DNA of 47,087 bases from Mycobacterium sp. E2733. Its GTDB lineage: Bacteria; Actinomycetota; Actinomycetes; Mycobacteriales; Mycobacteriaceae. A program made the translations under genes and the position numbers. The stretch is taken from the NCBI RefSeq assembly GCF_001667585.1, contig NZ_LZJZ01000102.1, positions 1 to 47,087 on the forward strand. Direction: 5' to 3'. This document shows, one piece after another, positions 28,974 through 36,746 of the stretch (position 1 is its first letter; each line of letters opens with the position of its first letter). Below the pieces are notes generated by a model. The model saw nothing but the letters and a program-made list of their open reading frames with translations. It ran no database searches and was not told where the DNA came from.

Positions 28974-30974
28974 GTGAGCGGCGCCGCGCGCAACCCCGTT
29001 CAGGTGGAACCCATCGCCCGGGTGCTGCCGATGCTCTCCGTGCCGCACCTGGACCGCGAGTTCGACTACCTGGTGTCGGCTGAGCAGTCCGACGACGCCC
29101 AGCCCGGGACGCGGGTGCGGGTCCGGTTTCACGGCCGCCTGGTCGACGCGTTCCTGCTCGAGCGCCGCAACGACACCGACCACCAGGGCAAGCTCGGCTA
29201 TCTGGACCGCGTCGTGTCGGCCGAACCCGTGCTGACCCCCGAGATCCGCCGGTTGGTCGACGCGGTGGCGGCCCGCTACGCCGGGACCCGGCCGGACGTG
29301 CTGCGGCTCGCGGTGCCGGCCCGGCACGCCCGGGTGGAACGGGAACCCACGGCGGCCCACCGGCTGCCGGTGCCCGCGCCCGTCGACCCGTCGGCGTGGG
29401 AAGGGTACGCCCGCGGCGACCAGTTCCTGGCCGCCCTGGCCGAGTCCCGGGCCGCTCGGGCCGTCTGGCAGGCGCTGCCGGGGGAGTCCTGGGCGGACCG
29501 ATTCGCCGAGGCCGCCGCGCAAACGATTCGCGCGGGCCGGGCGGTGCTGGCGATCGTGCCCGATCAGCGGGACCTGGACGCGTTGCAGCGGGCCGCGACC
29601 GCGCGGATCGACGAGAGCGGCGTGGTGGCGCTTTCGGCCGGGCTCGGGCCTGCCGCCCGCTACCGGCGGTGGCTCGCGGCGCTGCGCGGTCAGGCGCGGA
29701 TGGTGATCGGCACTCGCAGTGCGGTTTTCGCGCCCCTGAGCGACCTGGGGCTCGTCATGGTGTGGGCCGACGCCGACGACTCGCTGGCCGAGCCGCGGGC
29801 ACCGTACCCGCACGCCCGGGAGGTGGCGATGCTGCGGGCGCATCAGGCGCGCTGCGCCGCGCTGATCGGGGGCTACGCGCGCACCGCCGAAGCCCAGGCG
29901 CTGGTACGCAGCGGGTGGGCGCACGACATCGTCGCGGCCCGGGCGGTGGTGCGCGCCCGCACGCCGCGGGTGGTCGCCCTCGACGACACGGGCTACGCCG
30001 ACGAACGCGACCCGGCCGCGCGCACCGCGCGCATCCCGTCGATCGCGCTGCGCGCCGCCCGCTCCTCGCTCGACGCGGGTGCGCCGGTGCTCGTGCAGGT
30101 ACCGCGGCGCGGGTATGTTCCGTCGCTGGCCTGCGCGCGGTGCCGCACGATCGCCCGGTGCCGGCACTGCACGGGCCCCTTGTCGCTGCAGGAGGGCGGC
30201 CAGGCGCTGGTCTGCCGGTGGTGCGGGCGCATCGACCCGACGCGGCGGTGCGCCCGGTGCGGCTCGGACGCGGTGCGCGCCGTCGTCGTCGGGGCCCGCC
30301 GCACCGCCGAGGAACTCGGGCGCGCGTTTCCCGGTACCGCGGTGGTCACCTCGTCGGGGGACGGTGTCGTGCCGGAAGTCGCCGCCGGCCCGGCCCTGGT
30401 GGTGGCCACCCCCGGGGCGGAACCCGCCGCGTCGTGCGGCTACGGGGCCGCATTGCTGTTGGATACCTGGGCGCTCCTGGGCCGGCAAGACCTGCGCGCC
30501 GCCGAGGACGCGCTGTGGCGGTGGATGACTGCCGCCGCGTTGGTGCGTGCCCGCGGCGACGGCGGGGTGGTACTGGTGGTGGCCGAATCGGCAATCCCCA
30601 CAGTGCAATCGCTGATCCGCTGGGATCCGGTGGGTCACGCCGACGCAGACTTGACCGCTCGGGCCGAAGTGGGCTTGCCGCCGAGCGTGCACATGGCGGC
30701 CCTCGACGGCACGCCCGACGCGGTGGCGGCGCTGCTCGACGAGGCCGGGCTGCCGGACGGGACCGACGTGCTGGGGCCGGTGGATTTGCCGGCGGGCGTT
30801 CGCCGCCCGGCGGGGACCCCGCCCGGCGCCCCAGTGACGAGGATGCTGGTGCGCGCCCGGCGTGAGCAGGGTCTGGCGCTGGCCGCGGCGCTGCGTCGCG
30901 GCGTGAGCGTGCTCTCCGCCCGCCAGGCCCACGAGCCGGTCCGGGTGCAAATCGACCCGCTGCACATCGGGTGA
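28974..30974 (+). CDS. priA: PriA-like primosomal protein, helicase motifs degenerate
   Basis: A 666-residue protein with PriA architecture: N-terminal 3-prime DNA-binding domain (PHLDREFDYLVSA and FHGRLVDAFLLER), a helicase-like core and a zinc-binding insert with eight cysteines in four CxxC pairs (CARC, CRHC, CRWC, CARC). The Walker A GxxGSGKT expected near residue 170 is replaced by ALPGESWADRF, and the DEEH box by WADADDSL. It probably cannot hydrolyse ATP like E. coli PriA, but can still bind forks and load other proteins. This is common in actinobacteria as I recall. GTG start at 28974. Confidence 0.88.
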   Translation: MSGAARNPVQVEPIARVLPMLSVPHLDREFDYLVSAEQSDDAQPGTRVRVRFHGRLVDAFLLERRNDTDHQGKLGYLDRVVSAEPVLTPEIRRLVDAVAARYAGTRPDVLRLAVPARHARVEREPTAAHRLPVPAPVDPSAWEGYARGDQFLAALAESRAARAVWQALPGESWADRFAEAAAQTIRAGRAVLAIVPDQRDLDALQRAATARIDESGVVALSAGLGPAARYRRWLAALRGQARMVIGTRSAVFAPLSDLGLVMVWADADDSLAEPRAPYPHAREVAMLRAHQARCAALIGGYARTAEAQALVRSGWAHDIVAARAVVRARTPRVVALDDTGYADERDPAARTARIPSIALRAARSSLDAGAPVLVQVPRRGYVPSLACARCRTIARCRHCTGPLSLQEGGQALVCRWCGRIDPTRRCARCGSDAVRAVVVGARRTAEELGRAFPGTAVVTSSGDGVVPEVAAGPALVVATPGAEPAASCGYGAALLLDTWALLGRQDLRAAEDALWRWMTAAALVRARGDGGVVLVVAESAIPTVQSLIRWDPVGHADADLTARAEVGLPPSVHMAALDGTPDAVAALLDEAGLPDGTDVLGPVDLPAGVRRPAGTPPGAPVTRMLVRARREQGLALAAALRRGVSVLSARQAHEPVRVQIDPLHIG

Positions 30975-30998
30975 CCTCGCCAAATCCTGCCCGAGGGG

Positions 30999-31049
30999 AT
31001 AGTATGCGTCGGAAATAATGCCTGACTACGACATTGTAAGGTTGTTACA
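30999..31049. promoter_or_regulatory. Putative MarR operator, copy 1, and adjacent inverted repeat
   Basis: The 22-base element at 30999-31020 matches 19 of 22 bases of the element at 32496-32517, in the same orientation. Fifteen bases later lies the inverted repeat TGTAA-N5-TTACA (31035-31049). Both are upstream of the MarR gene at 31103. The AT content is much above the surroundings. Autoregulation by the MarR protein is the likeliest role. Confidence 0.55.
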
Positions 31050-31102
31050 CTTCCTGATCTTTAGCCGCCGGTATGCCGGAGACGGTCCGGAGAAGGGGCG
31101 AC

Positions 31103-31591
31103 ATGGCAGCGGACAACGCGACGACGGCGGGCGAGTCGCTGGACGTAATCACTGACGCTTTGCTGACGGCTTCCCGCTTGCTGGTTGCCATTTCGGCGCG
31201 CTCGATCGGTCAGGTGGACGAGACGATCACGATCCCGCAATTCCGGACGCTGGTGATCCTGTCCAATCGGGGCCCGGTCAACCTGGCCACGCTGGCAGGC
31301 CTGCTCGGGGTGCAACCATCCGCAACCGGGCGGATGGTCGACCGACTCGTCGCGGCCGGGCTCATCGACCGCCTACCGCACCCCACGTCCCGGCGCGAGC
31401 TGTTGGCCGCGCTGACCAAGCGGGGGCGGGAGGTCGTTCGTCAGGTCACCGCGTACCGGCGCAGCGAAATCGCGGCCATCGTGGAGAAGATGCCACCGCC
31501 GGAGCGCCACGGGCTGGTGCGGGCACTCACCGCGTTCACCGCCGCCGGCGGTGAACCGGACGTGCACCTGGATGCCGATATCGATCTCTAG
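31103..31591 (+). CDS. MarR-family transcriptional regulator, Rv1404-like
   Basis: About 162 residues from the ATG at 31103 (MAADNATTAGES), which follows AGAAGGGG; an upstream ATG at 31073 adds ten residues. The winged helix covers PQFRTLVILSNRGPVNLATL, GVQPSATGRMVDRLVAAGLI (recognition helix) and the wing HPTSRRELLAALTKRG. Terminal helices form the dimer interface. In M. tuberculosis Rv1404 represses the flanking methyltransferase genes Rv1403c and Rv1405c (recalled). Here only the second methyltransferase is present; the two genes converge and share CTAG at their stops. Confidence 0.88.
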   Translation: MAADNATTAGESLDVITDALLTASRLLVAISARSIGQVDETITIPQFRTLVILSNRGPVNLATLAGLLGVQPSATGRMVDRLVAAGLIDRLPHPTSRRELLAALTKRGREVVRQVTAYRRSEIAAIVEKMPPPERHGLVRALTAFTAAGGEPDVHLDADIDL

Positions 31592-32400
31592 CGCTTCTCG
31601 GCGCTGACCAGCAGGTACTCCCAGTTCATAATCCCGTCGGCGAGGTAGTGCTCGGCGAGTTCGACGAGTTGGGCGTCCAGCTCGGCGGCCAGCACCCGGT
31701 TGTGCCCGATGTTCGCATAGGCCTCGATCGTCGGGCCGTAGTGGTTCTTGAAGTACGTGTGCACGGCGTCGGCGCTGTCGAACCGGTTCACTTCCAGCAT
31801 TCCCCGCACCGCGGTCAACCGGCTGACGCGCTCGCCGAGCAATCCGGTGACATAACCCTCGCGTCCCCACAGCGCGGCCGGCGGCACGGCCTGCGACAGG
31901 CTGGGCCGGTAGGGCCGGATGGTGGCGAGCATGCGGCCGAAGAAACCGTCCGGGGTCCAGCTGATCACGCCGATCGTCCCGCCCGGCCGGCAAACCCGGA
32001 CCAATTCGTCGGCGGCCCGCCGCTGATCCGGTGCGAACTGCACGCCGATCGCGGAGATGACGACGTCGAACTCGCCGTCGCCGAACGGCAGCGCGTGGGC
32101 GTTGGCTTCCCGGTAGTCGATCGTCAGGCCCTGGACCGCGGCGCGGGCTCGCGACCGCTCCAAGAGCTCGGGGGTCAGGTCGCTGGAAACCACGGCGGCA
32201 CCCGTCGCGGCGGCGGGCAGCGAGATGTTGCCCGAGCCGGCCGCGACGTCGAGCACCCGCATGCCCGGTCCGATGCCGGCGGCCTTGACCAGGGCCGGAC
32301 CCAGCGGGGCCATCACTTCCTCGGCCATCAGGGCGTAGTCGCCGAGCGCCCATACTGCGCGATGGGGTGCGGCGTCGCTGATTGCGGTGTCGAGAGTCAT
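31588..32400 (-). CDS. SAM-dependent methyltransferase, Rv1405c-like
   Basis: A 270-residue class I methyltransferase with MRVLDVAAGSGNISLPAA (motif I), SSDLTPELLERSRARA, ANAHALPFGDGEFDVVISAI and VCRPGGTIGVISW, the pattern of UbiE/COQ5-type enzymes. The substrate is unknown. In M. tuberculosis the orthologue is derepressed when the adjacent MarR gene is lost and is acid-responsive, as I recall. A second copy of the MarR-type element lies about 100 bases upstream of its ATG. It converges with the MarR gene. Confidence 0.87.
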   Translation of the reverse strand: MTLDTAISDAAPHRAVWALGDYALMAEEVMAPLGPALVKAAGIGPGMRVLDVAAGSGNISLPAAATGAAVVSSDLTPELLERSRARAAVQGLTIDYREANAHALPFGDGEFDVVISAIGVQFAPDQRRAADELVRVCRPGGTIGVISWTPDGFFGRMLATIRPYRPSLSQAVPPAALWGREGYVTGLLGERVSRLTAVRGMLEVNRFDSADAVHTYFKNHYGPTIEAYANIGHNRVLAAELDAQLVELAEHYLADGIMNWEYLLVSAEKR

Positions 32401-32495
32401 CGGACCTCCTTGAAGATAAGGAAAGGGCTGCCCACTCGACCTCGTTGTCCCTAGTACGGCAGTGCGGTCACCGAGCTAAATAGCGACCTGTAGCA

Positions 32496-32517
32496 ATAGT
32501 ATGCATTAGAAATAATG
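32496..32517. promoter_or_regulatory. Putative MarR operator, copy 2
   Basis: This 22-base AT-rich element differs from the one at 30999-31020 by three bases. Its second half contains CATTA-N4-TAATG, a perfect short inverted repeat centred on GAAA. It lies in the divergent region between the methyltransferase gene (minus) and fmt (plus), about 96 bases from the first and 53 from the second. It may repress the methyltransferase, as the MarR protein at 31103 is expected to do. Confidence 0.55.
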
Positions 32518-32569
32518 TACTCGCGCAACTTCAGGCGAGGCGGCGGTCGTGGCTTTCTAGACTGTGCCG

Positions 32570-33502
32570 GTGCGCCTTGTCTTCGCCGGCACCCCCGAAC
32601 CCGCGCTGCCCTCGCTGCGCCACCTGATCGACTCTCCCCGTCACGAGGTGATCGCCGTGCTGACGCGGCCCGACGCGGCGGTCGGGCGGCACGGCAAGCC
32701 GCAGCCCTCGCCGGTGGCCCGCGAAGCGCTCGATCGTGGCATCCCGCTGCTGCGGCCGGCACGGCCGAACGCGCCAGAGTTCGTCGCCGAACTGGCCGAG
32801 TTGGCACCGGACTGCTGCGCGGTTGTGGCCTACGGCGCGCTGCTGCGCGCCGGCCTGCTCGGGGTGCCCCCGCACGGGTGGATCAACCTGCACTTCTCGC
32901 TGCTACCGGCCTGGCGCGGGGCGGCCCCGGTGCAGGCGGCGATCGCGGCCGGCGACACCATCACCGGGGCGACCACGTTCCGGATCGAGCCCAGCCTCGA
33001 CTCCGGCCCCATCTACGGCGTCGTCACCGAGACGATCCGGCCGACCGATACGGCGGGCGAACTGCTTGAGCGGCTGGCCGTTTCGGGCGCGACGCTGCTG
33101 TCGACCACGCTGGACGGCATCGCCGATGAGACGTTGACGCCCCGGCCGCAATCCGCCGACGGGGTCAGCATCGCGCCGAAGATCACCGTCGAGCAGGCCC
33201 GGGTGCGCTGGGACCTGCCTGCGCTCGTCGTGGAGCGCCGGATCCGCTCGGTCACGCCCAACCCGGGTGCCTGGACGATGATCGGCGACCTCCGCATCAA
33301 GCTCGGCCCGGTGCACATCGATGCGGATGGTCCGGAATCGTTGGCGCCCGGCGCTATTCACGTCGATCGTAAGAACGTGTGGGTCGGCACCGGTTCGCAA
33401 GCGGTGCGGCTGGGCCAAATCCAGCCGCCCGGAAAGAAACTCATGAACGCCGTCGACTGGGCCCGCGGCGCGCGACTCGACTCCGCTGCGCGGGTTACGT
33501 GA
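32570..33502 (+). CDS. fmt: Methionyl-tRNA formyltransferase
   Basis: A 310-residue enzyme that formylates Met-tRNA for initiation. The start VRLVFAGTPEPALPSLRHL uses GTG at 32570; a GTG six bases earlier adds two residues. The formyl-THF and catalytic region is INLHFSLLPAWRGAAPVQ, with GATTFRIEPSLDSGPI after it. The C-terminal tRNA-binding domain ends with QIQPPGKKLMNAVDWARG. The stop overlaps the rsmB start by four bases (GTGA), so the two are translated together. Confidence 0.95.
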   Translation: MRLVFAGTPEPALPSLRHLIDSPRHEVIAVLTRPDAAVGRHGKPQPSPVAREALDRGIPLLRPARPNAPEFVAELAELAPDCCAVVAYGALLRAGLLGVPPHGWINLHFSLLPAWRGAAPVQAAIAAGDTITGATTFRIEPSLDSGPIYGVVTETIRPTDTAGELLERLAVSGATLLSTTLDGIADETLTPRPQSADGVSIAPKITVEQARVRWDLPALVVERRIRSVTPNPGAWTMIGDLRIKLGPVHIDADGPESLAPGAIHVDRKNVWVGTGSQAVRLGQIQPPGKKLMNAVDWARGARLDSAARVT

Positions 33503-34887
33503 ACCGGCCCCGACCGCCGGATCGCGGACGCAACAAGCGGCGCCGGCCGCTCGACCCCGCGCGTGCCGCCGCTTTCGATGTGCTGCGGGCGGTCAGCGAG
33601 CGCGACGCATACGCGAACCTGGCCCTGCCGGCGCTGCTGCGCGAACGCGGGCTCAGTGGCCGCGACGCCGCGTTCGCCACCGAGCTGACCTACGGCACCT
33701 GCCGCATCCGGGGATTGCTCGACGCGGTCATCGGCGCCGCCGCGGGCCGCGCCCCGGCCACCATCGACCCGGTGCTGCTCGATCTGCTGCGGCTCGGCAC
33801 CTATCAGCTGTTGCGCACCCGGGTCGACAAGTACGCCGCGGTGTCCACCACGGTCGAACAGGCCGGGATCGAATTCGATTCGGCCCGAGCGGGTTTCGTC
33901 AACGGCGTGCTGCGAACGATCTCCGCGCGCGACGAGAAGTCCTGGGTCGAGGAACTGGCGCCCGACCCGTCGCGGGATCCGGTCGGCCATGCCGCCTTCG
34001 TGCACGCGCACCCGCGCTGGATCGCGCAGGCCTTCGCCGACGCGCTGGGGGCGGCCGCGGCCGAACTCGAGGCGGTGCTGGCCAGCGACGACGAACGGCC
34101 TCAGGTGCACCTGGCGGCGCGGCCGGGAGTAATGACAGCGGCGGAACTGGCCGAGGCCGTGGGGGGCACGGTCGGCCGGTATTCGCCCTATGCGGTGTAC
34201 CTGCCGGGCGGCGACCCCGGGCGGCTGGCGCCGGTGCGCGACGGCGCCGCGCTGGTCCAGGACGAGGGCAGTCAGCTGGTGGCGCGGGCGCTCACGCTGG
34301 CGCCGGTCGAGGACGACACCGGGCGGTGGCTCGATCTGTGCGCCGGACCGGGCGGCAAGACCGCGCTGCTGGCCGCGCTGGGTGCCGGATCCGGCGCCCG
34401 TGTCACGGCGGTGGAGCCGAACCCGCGCCGCGCAGACCTCGTGGCCGAGAACACCCGCGGGCTCCCGGTCGAGGTGCTGCGCGTTGATGGGCGGCAGACC
34501 GAACTCGAGCCGACCTTCGACCGGGTGCTTGTCGACGCGCCCTGCACCGGGCTGGGTGCGCTGCGGCGCCGGCCCGAGGCGCGCTGGCGGCGCCAGCCGG
34601 CCGACGTGCCCGCGCTCACCAAGCTGCAACGCGAGTTGTTGGGCGCCGCGATCTCGCTGACCCGCCCCGGCGGTGTGGTGCTGTATGCGACCTGCTCGCC
34701 CCACCTCGCCGAAACCGTCGGGGTGGTCGCCGACGCGCTGCGCCGGCACCCGGTGTGCGCGTTGGACACCCGGCCGCTGTTCGAGCCCGTCACGGGGCTG
34801 GGGGATGGCCCGCACGTGCAGCTGTGGCCGCACCGGCAGGGCACCGACGCCATGTTCGCCGCCGCGCTGCGCCGCGAAGCGGAGTAG
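33499..34887 (+). CDS. rsmB: 16S rRNA m5C methyltransferase RsmB (Fmu)
   Basis: A 462-residue protein. The N-terminal 150 residues are a NusB-like RNA-binding domain (RAAAFDVLRAVSERDAYANL). The methyltransferase has the SAM motif LDLCAGPGGKTALLAALG, the catalytic Asp-Ala-Pro-Cys in DAPCTGLGALRRRPEARWR, and the second cysteine in YATCSPHLAET. It would methylate C967 (E. coli numbering) of 16S rRNA. GTG at 33499 overlaps the fmt stop. The last nine codons and the stop (TAG at 34885-34887) form the first unit of a 57-base tandem repeat. Confidence 0.94.
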   Translation: MNRPRPPDRGRNKRRRPLDPARAAAFDVLRAVSERDAYANLALPALLRERGLSGRDAAFATELTYGTCRIRGLLDAVIGAAAGRAPATIDPVLLDLLRLGTYQLLRTRVDKYAAVSTTVEQAGIEFDSARAGFVNGVLRTISARDEKSWVEELAPDPSRDPVGHAAFVHAHPRWIAQAFADALGAAAAELEAVLASDDERPQVHLAARPGVMTAAELAEAVGGTVGRYSPYAVYLPGGDPGRLAPVRDGAALVQDEGSQLVARALTLAPVEDDTGRWLDLCAGPGGKTALLAALGAGSGARVTAVEPNPRRADLVAENTRGLPVEVLRVDGRQTELEPTFDRVLVDAPCTGLGALRRRPEARWRRQPADVPALTKLQRELLGAAISLTRPGGVVLYATCSPHLAETVGVVADALRRHPVCALDTRPLFEPVTGLGDGPHVQLWPHRQGTDAMFAAALRREAE

Positions 34888-34995
34888 CGGGGTGGCGACT
34901 CGACGGATCCAGCCGCCGCCGCGCTGCGCCGCGAAGCGGGGTAGCGGGGTGGCGACTCGACGGATCCAGCCGCCGCCGCGCTGCGCCGCGAAGCG
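34858..34995 (+). repeat. 57-bp tandem repeat (about 2.4 copies) spanning the rsmB stop
   Basis: Unit one is 34858-34914, unit two 34915-34971, and a 24-base partial third unit ends at 34995. Units one and two differ by one base (GAG against GGG just before TAG). The unit length is a multiple of three, so each unit repeats the last codons of rsmB, AALRREA, with an in-frame stop (TAG, or TGA in the third). The array fills the gap before rpe. Copy number may vary between strains as in MIRU-VNTR loci. Confidence 0.93.
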
Positions 34996-35030
34996 TGAAG
35001 CCTCCGGCGCGGCTCAGTAGTGTGGCGCAC

Positions 35031-35720
35031 ATGCCTGGTAACGCCGGTAGGCCCCTGATCGCGCCGTCCATCCTGTCCGCCGATTTCTCGCGGCTGGCCG
35101 ACGAGGCGGCAGCGGTAGTGGGCGCCGACTGGCTGCACGTCGACGTGATGGACAACCACTTCGTGCCCAACCTGACCATCGGCCTGCCGGTGGTGGAGAG
35201 CCTCCTCAGCGCCACGACCATCCCGATGGACTGCCACCTGATGATCGAGGACCCCGACCGTTGGGCGCCGGGTTACGCCGAGGCGGGCGCCTACAACGTC
35301 ACCTTCCACGCCGAGGCCACCGACAACCCGGTCGGGGTGGCGCGTGACATCCGCGCCGCGGGCGCCAAGGCGGGCATCAGCGTCAAGCCGGGAACCCCGC
35401 TGGAGCCTTTCCTGGAAATCCTGCCCCATTTCGACACCCTGCTCATCATGTCGGTCGAGCCGGGCTTCGGCGGCCAGAGCTTCATCCCCGAGGTGCTGAG
35501 CAAGGTCCGCACGGCGCGCAAACTGATCGACGCGGGGGAGCTGACGATCCTGGTCGAAATCGACGGCGGCATCAACGACGACACGATCGAGCAGGCCGCC
35601 GAGGCCGGCGTCGACTGCTTCGTCGCCGGGTCGGCCGTCTACGGGGCGGAGGACCCGGAGGCCGCCGTGGCGGCGCTGCGGAGGCAAGCGGCCGCCGCGT
35701 CGCCGCACCTGCGCCGATGA
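35031..35720 (+). CDS. rpe: Ribulose-phosphate 3-epimerase
   Basis: A 229-residue TIM-barrel enzyme that interconverts ribulose 5-phosphate and xylulose 5-phosphate. The metal and catalytic residues are in APSILSADFSRL, LHVDVMDNHFVPN, DCHLMIEDPD and VEIDGGINDDT; the phosphate site is in MSVEPGFGGQSF. The ATG at 35031 was chosen because upstream frame would run through the tandem repeat. The stop overlaps the ribD start (ATGA). Ribulose 5-phosphate is also a riboflavin precursor, which fits the neighbourhood. Confidence 0.96.
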   Translation: MPGNAGRPLIAPSILSADFSRLADEAAAVVGADWLHVDVMDNHFVPNLTIGLPVVESLLSATTIPMDCHLMIEDPDRWAPGYAEAGAYNVTFHAEATDNPVGVARDIRAAGAKAGISVKPGTPLEPFLEILPHFDTLLIMSVEPGFGGQSFIPEVLSKVRTARKLIDAGELTILVEIDGGINDDTIEQAAEAGVDCFVAGSAVYGAEDPEAAVAALRRQAAAASPHLRR

Positions 35721-36739
35721 GTCAGCCCGCCGACGGCCTCGACGCGGCCATGCGCCTGGCGATCGAGCAGTCCAACCACGTCAAGGGCGTCACCTATCCG
35801 AATCCGCCGGTGGGCGCCGTCATCCTGGACGCCGGCGGCGTGGTCGTCGGAGTCGGCGGCACCGAACCCACGGGTGGCGACCACGCCGAGGTGTTGGCGT
35901 TGCGGCGGGCCGGCGAGCTGGCGGTCGGCGGGACCGCAGTGGTCACCCTGGAGCCCTGCAACCACCACGGCAAGACGCCGCCCTGTGTGAACGCCCTGCT
36001 GGAAGCCAAGGTGGGCGCGGTGGTATACGGGGTCGCCGACCCGAACCCGGTCGCCGCCGGCGGCGCGGCCCGGCTGACGGAGGCGGGCGTGCGGGTGACG
36101 TCCGGGGTGCTGGCCGACAAAGTGGCCGGCGGGCCGCTGCGGGAGTGGCTACACAAGCAGCGGACCGGGCTGCCGCACCTGACCTGGAAGTACGCCAGCA
36201 GCGTCGATGGCCGCAGCGCGGCCGCCGATGGCACCAGTCAGTGGATTTCCAGCGAGGCCTCGCGGCTGGACCTGCATCGCCGCCGTGCGGCCGCTGACGC
36301 GATCGTGGTGGGCACCGGCACCGTGCTGGCCGACGATCCGGCGCTGACCGCCCGGTTGCCCGACGGCTCGCTGGCCGACCGGCAGCCGCTGCGCGTCGTG
36401 GTCGGCATGCGCGAGATACCGCCGGAGGCAAAGGTTCTCAACGACGACTCGCGGACCATGGTGATTCGCACGCACGATCCCATGGAGGTGATCAAGGCGC
36501 TGTCGGATCGCACCGACGTCCTGCTGGAAGGCGGCCCCACCCTCGCCGGCGCCTTCCTGCGGGCCGGGGCGGTCAATCGCATCCTGGTTTACATCGCGCC
36601 GATGCTGCTGGGCGGGCCGGTCTCGGCGGTCAACGACGTCGGGGTGCCCACCATCGCGCGGGCGTTGCGCTGGCATTTCGACGGCGTCGACCGCGTGGGG
36701 CCGGATCTCTTGCTCAGCCTGGTGCCGCGCGGCGACTAG
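35717..36739 (+). CDS. ribD: RibD, bifunctional riboflavin deaminase/reductase
   Basis: A 340-residue enzyme for the second and third steps of riboflavin synthesis from GTP. The deaminase half (about 1-145) has the zinc motif HAEVLALRRAG and LEPCNHHGKTPPC. The reductase half begins near LTWKYASSVDGRSAAADG, with DAIVVGTGTVLADDP and LLEGGPTLAGAFL for NADPH. ATG overlaps the rpe stop. It converges with the p55 gene, seven bases away. In older mycobacterial annotation it is called ribG. Confidence 0.95.
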   Translation: MSQPADGLDAAMRLAIEQSNHVKGVTYPNPPVGAVILDAGGVVVGVGGTEPTGGDHAEVLALRRAGELAVGGTAVVTLEPCNHHGKTPPCVNALLEAKVGAVVYGVADPNPVAAGGAARLTEAGVRVTSGVLADKVAGGPLREWLHKQRTGLPHLTWKYASSVDGRSAAADGTSQWISSEASRLDLHRRRAAADAIVVGTGTVLADDPALTARLPDGSLADRQPLRVVVGMREIPPEAKVLNDDSRTMVIRTHDPMEVIKALSDRTDVLLEGGPTLAGAFLRAGAVNRILVYIAPMLLGGPVSAVNDVGVPTIARALRWHFDGVDRVGPDLLLSLVPRGD

Positions 36740-36746
36740 GAGTCGT

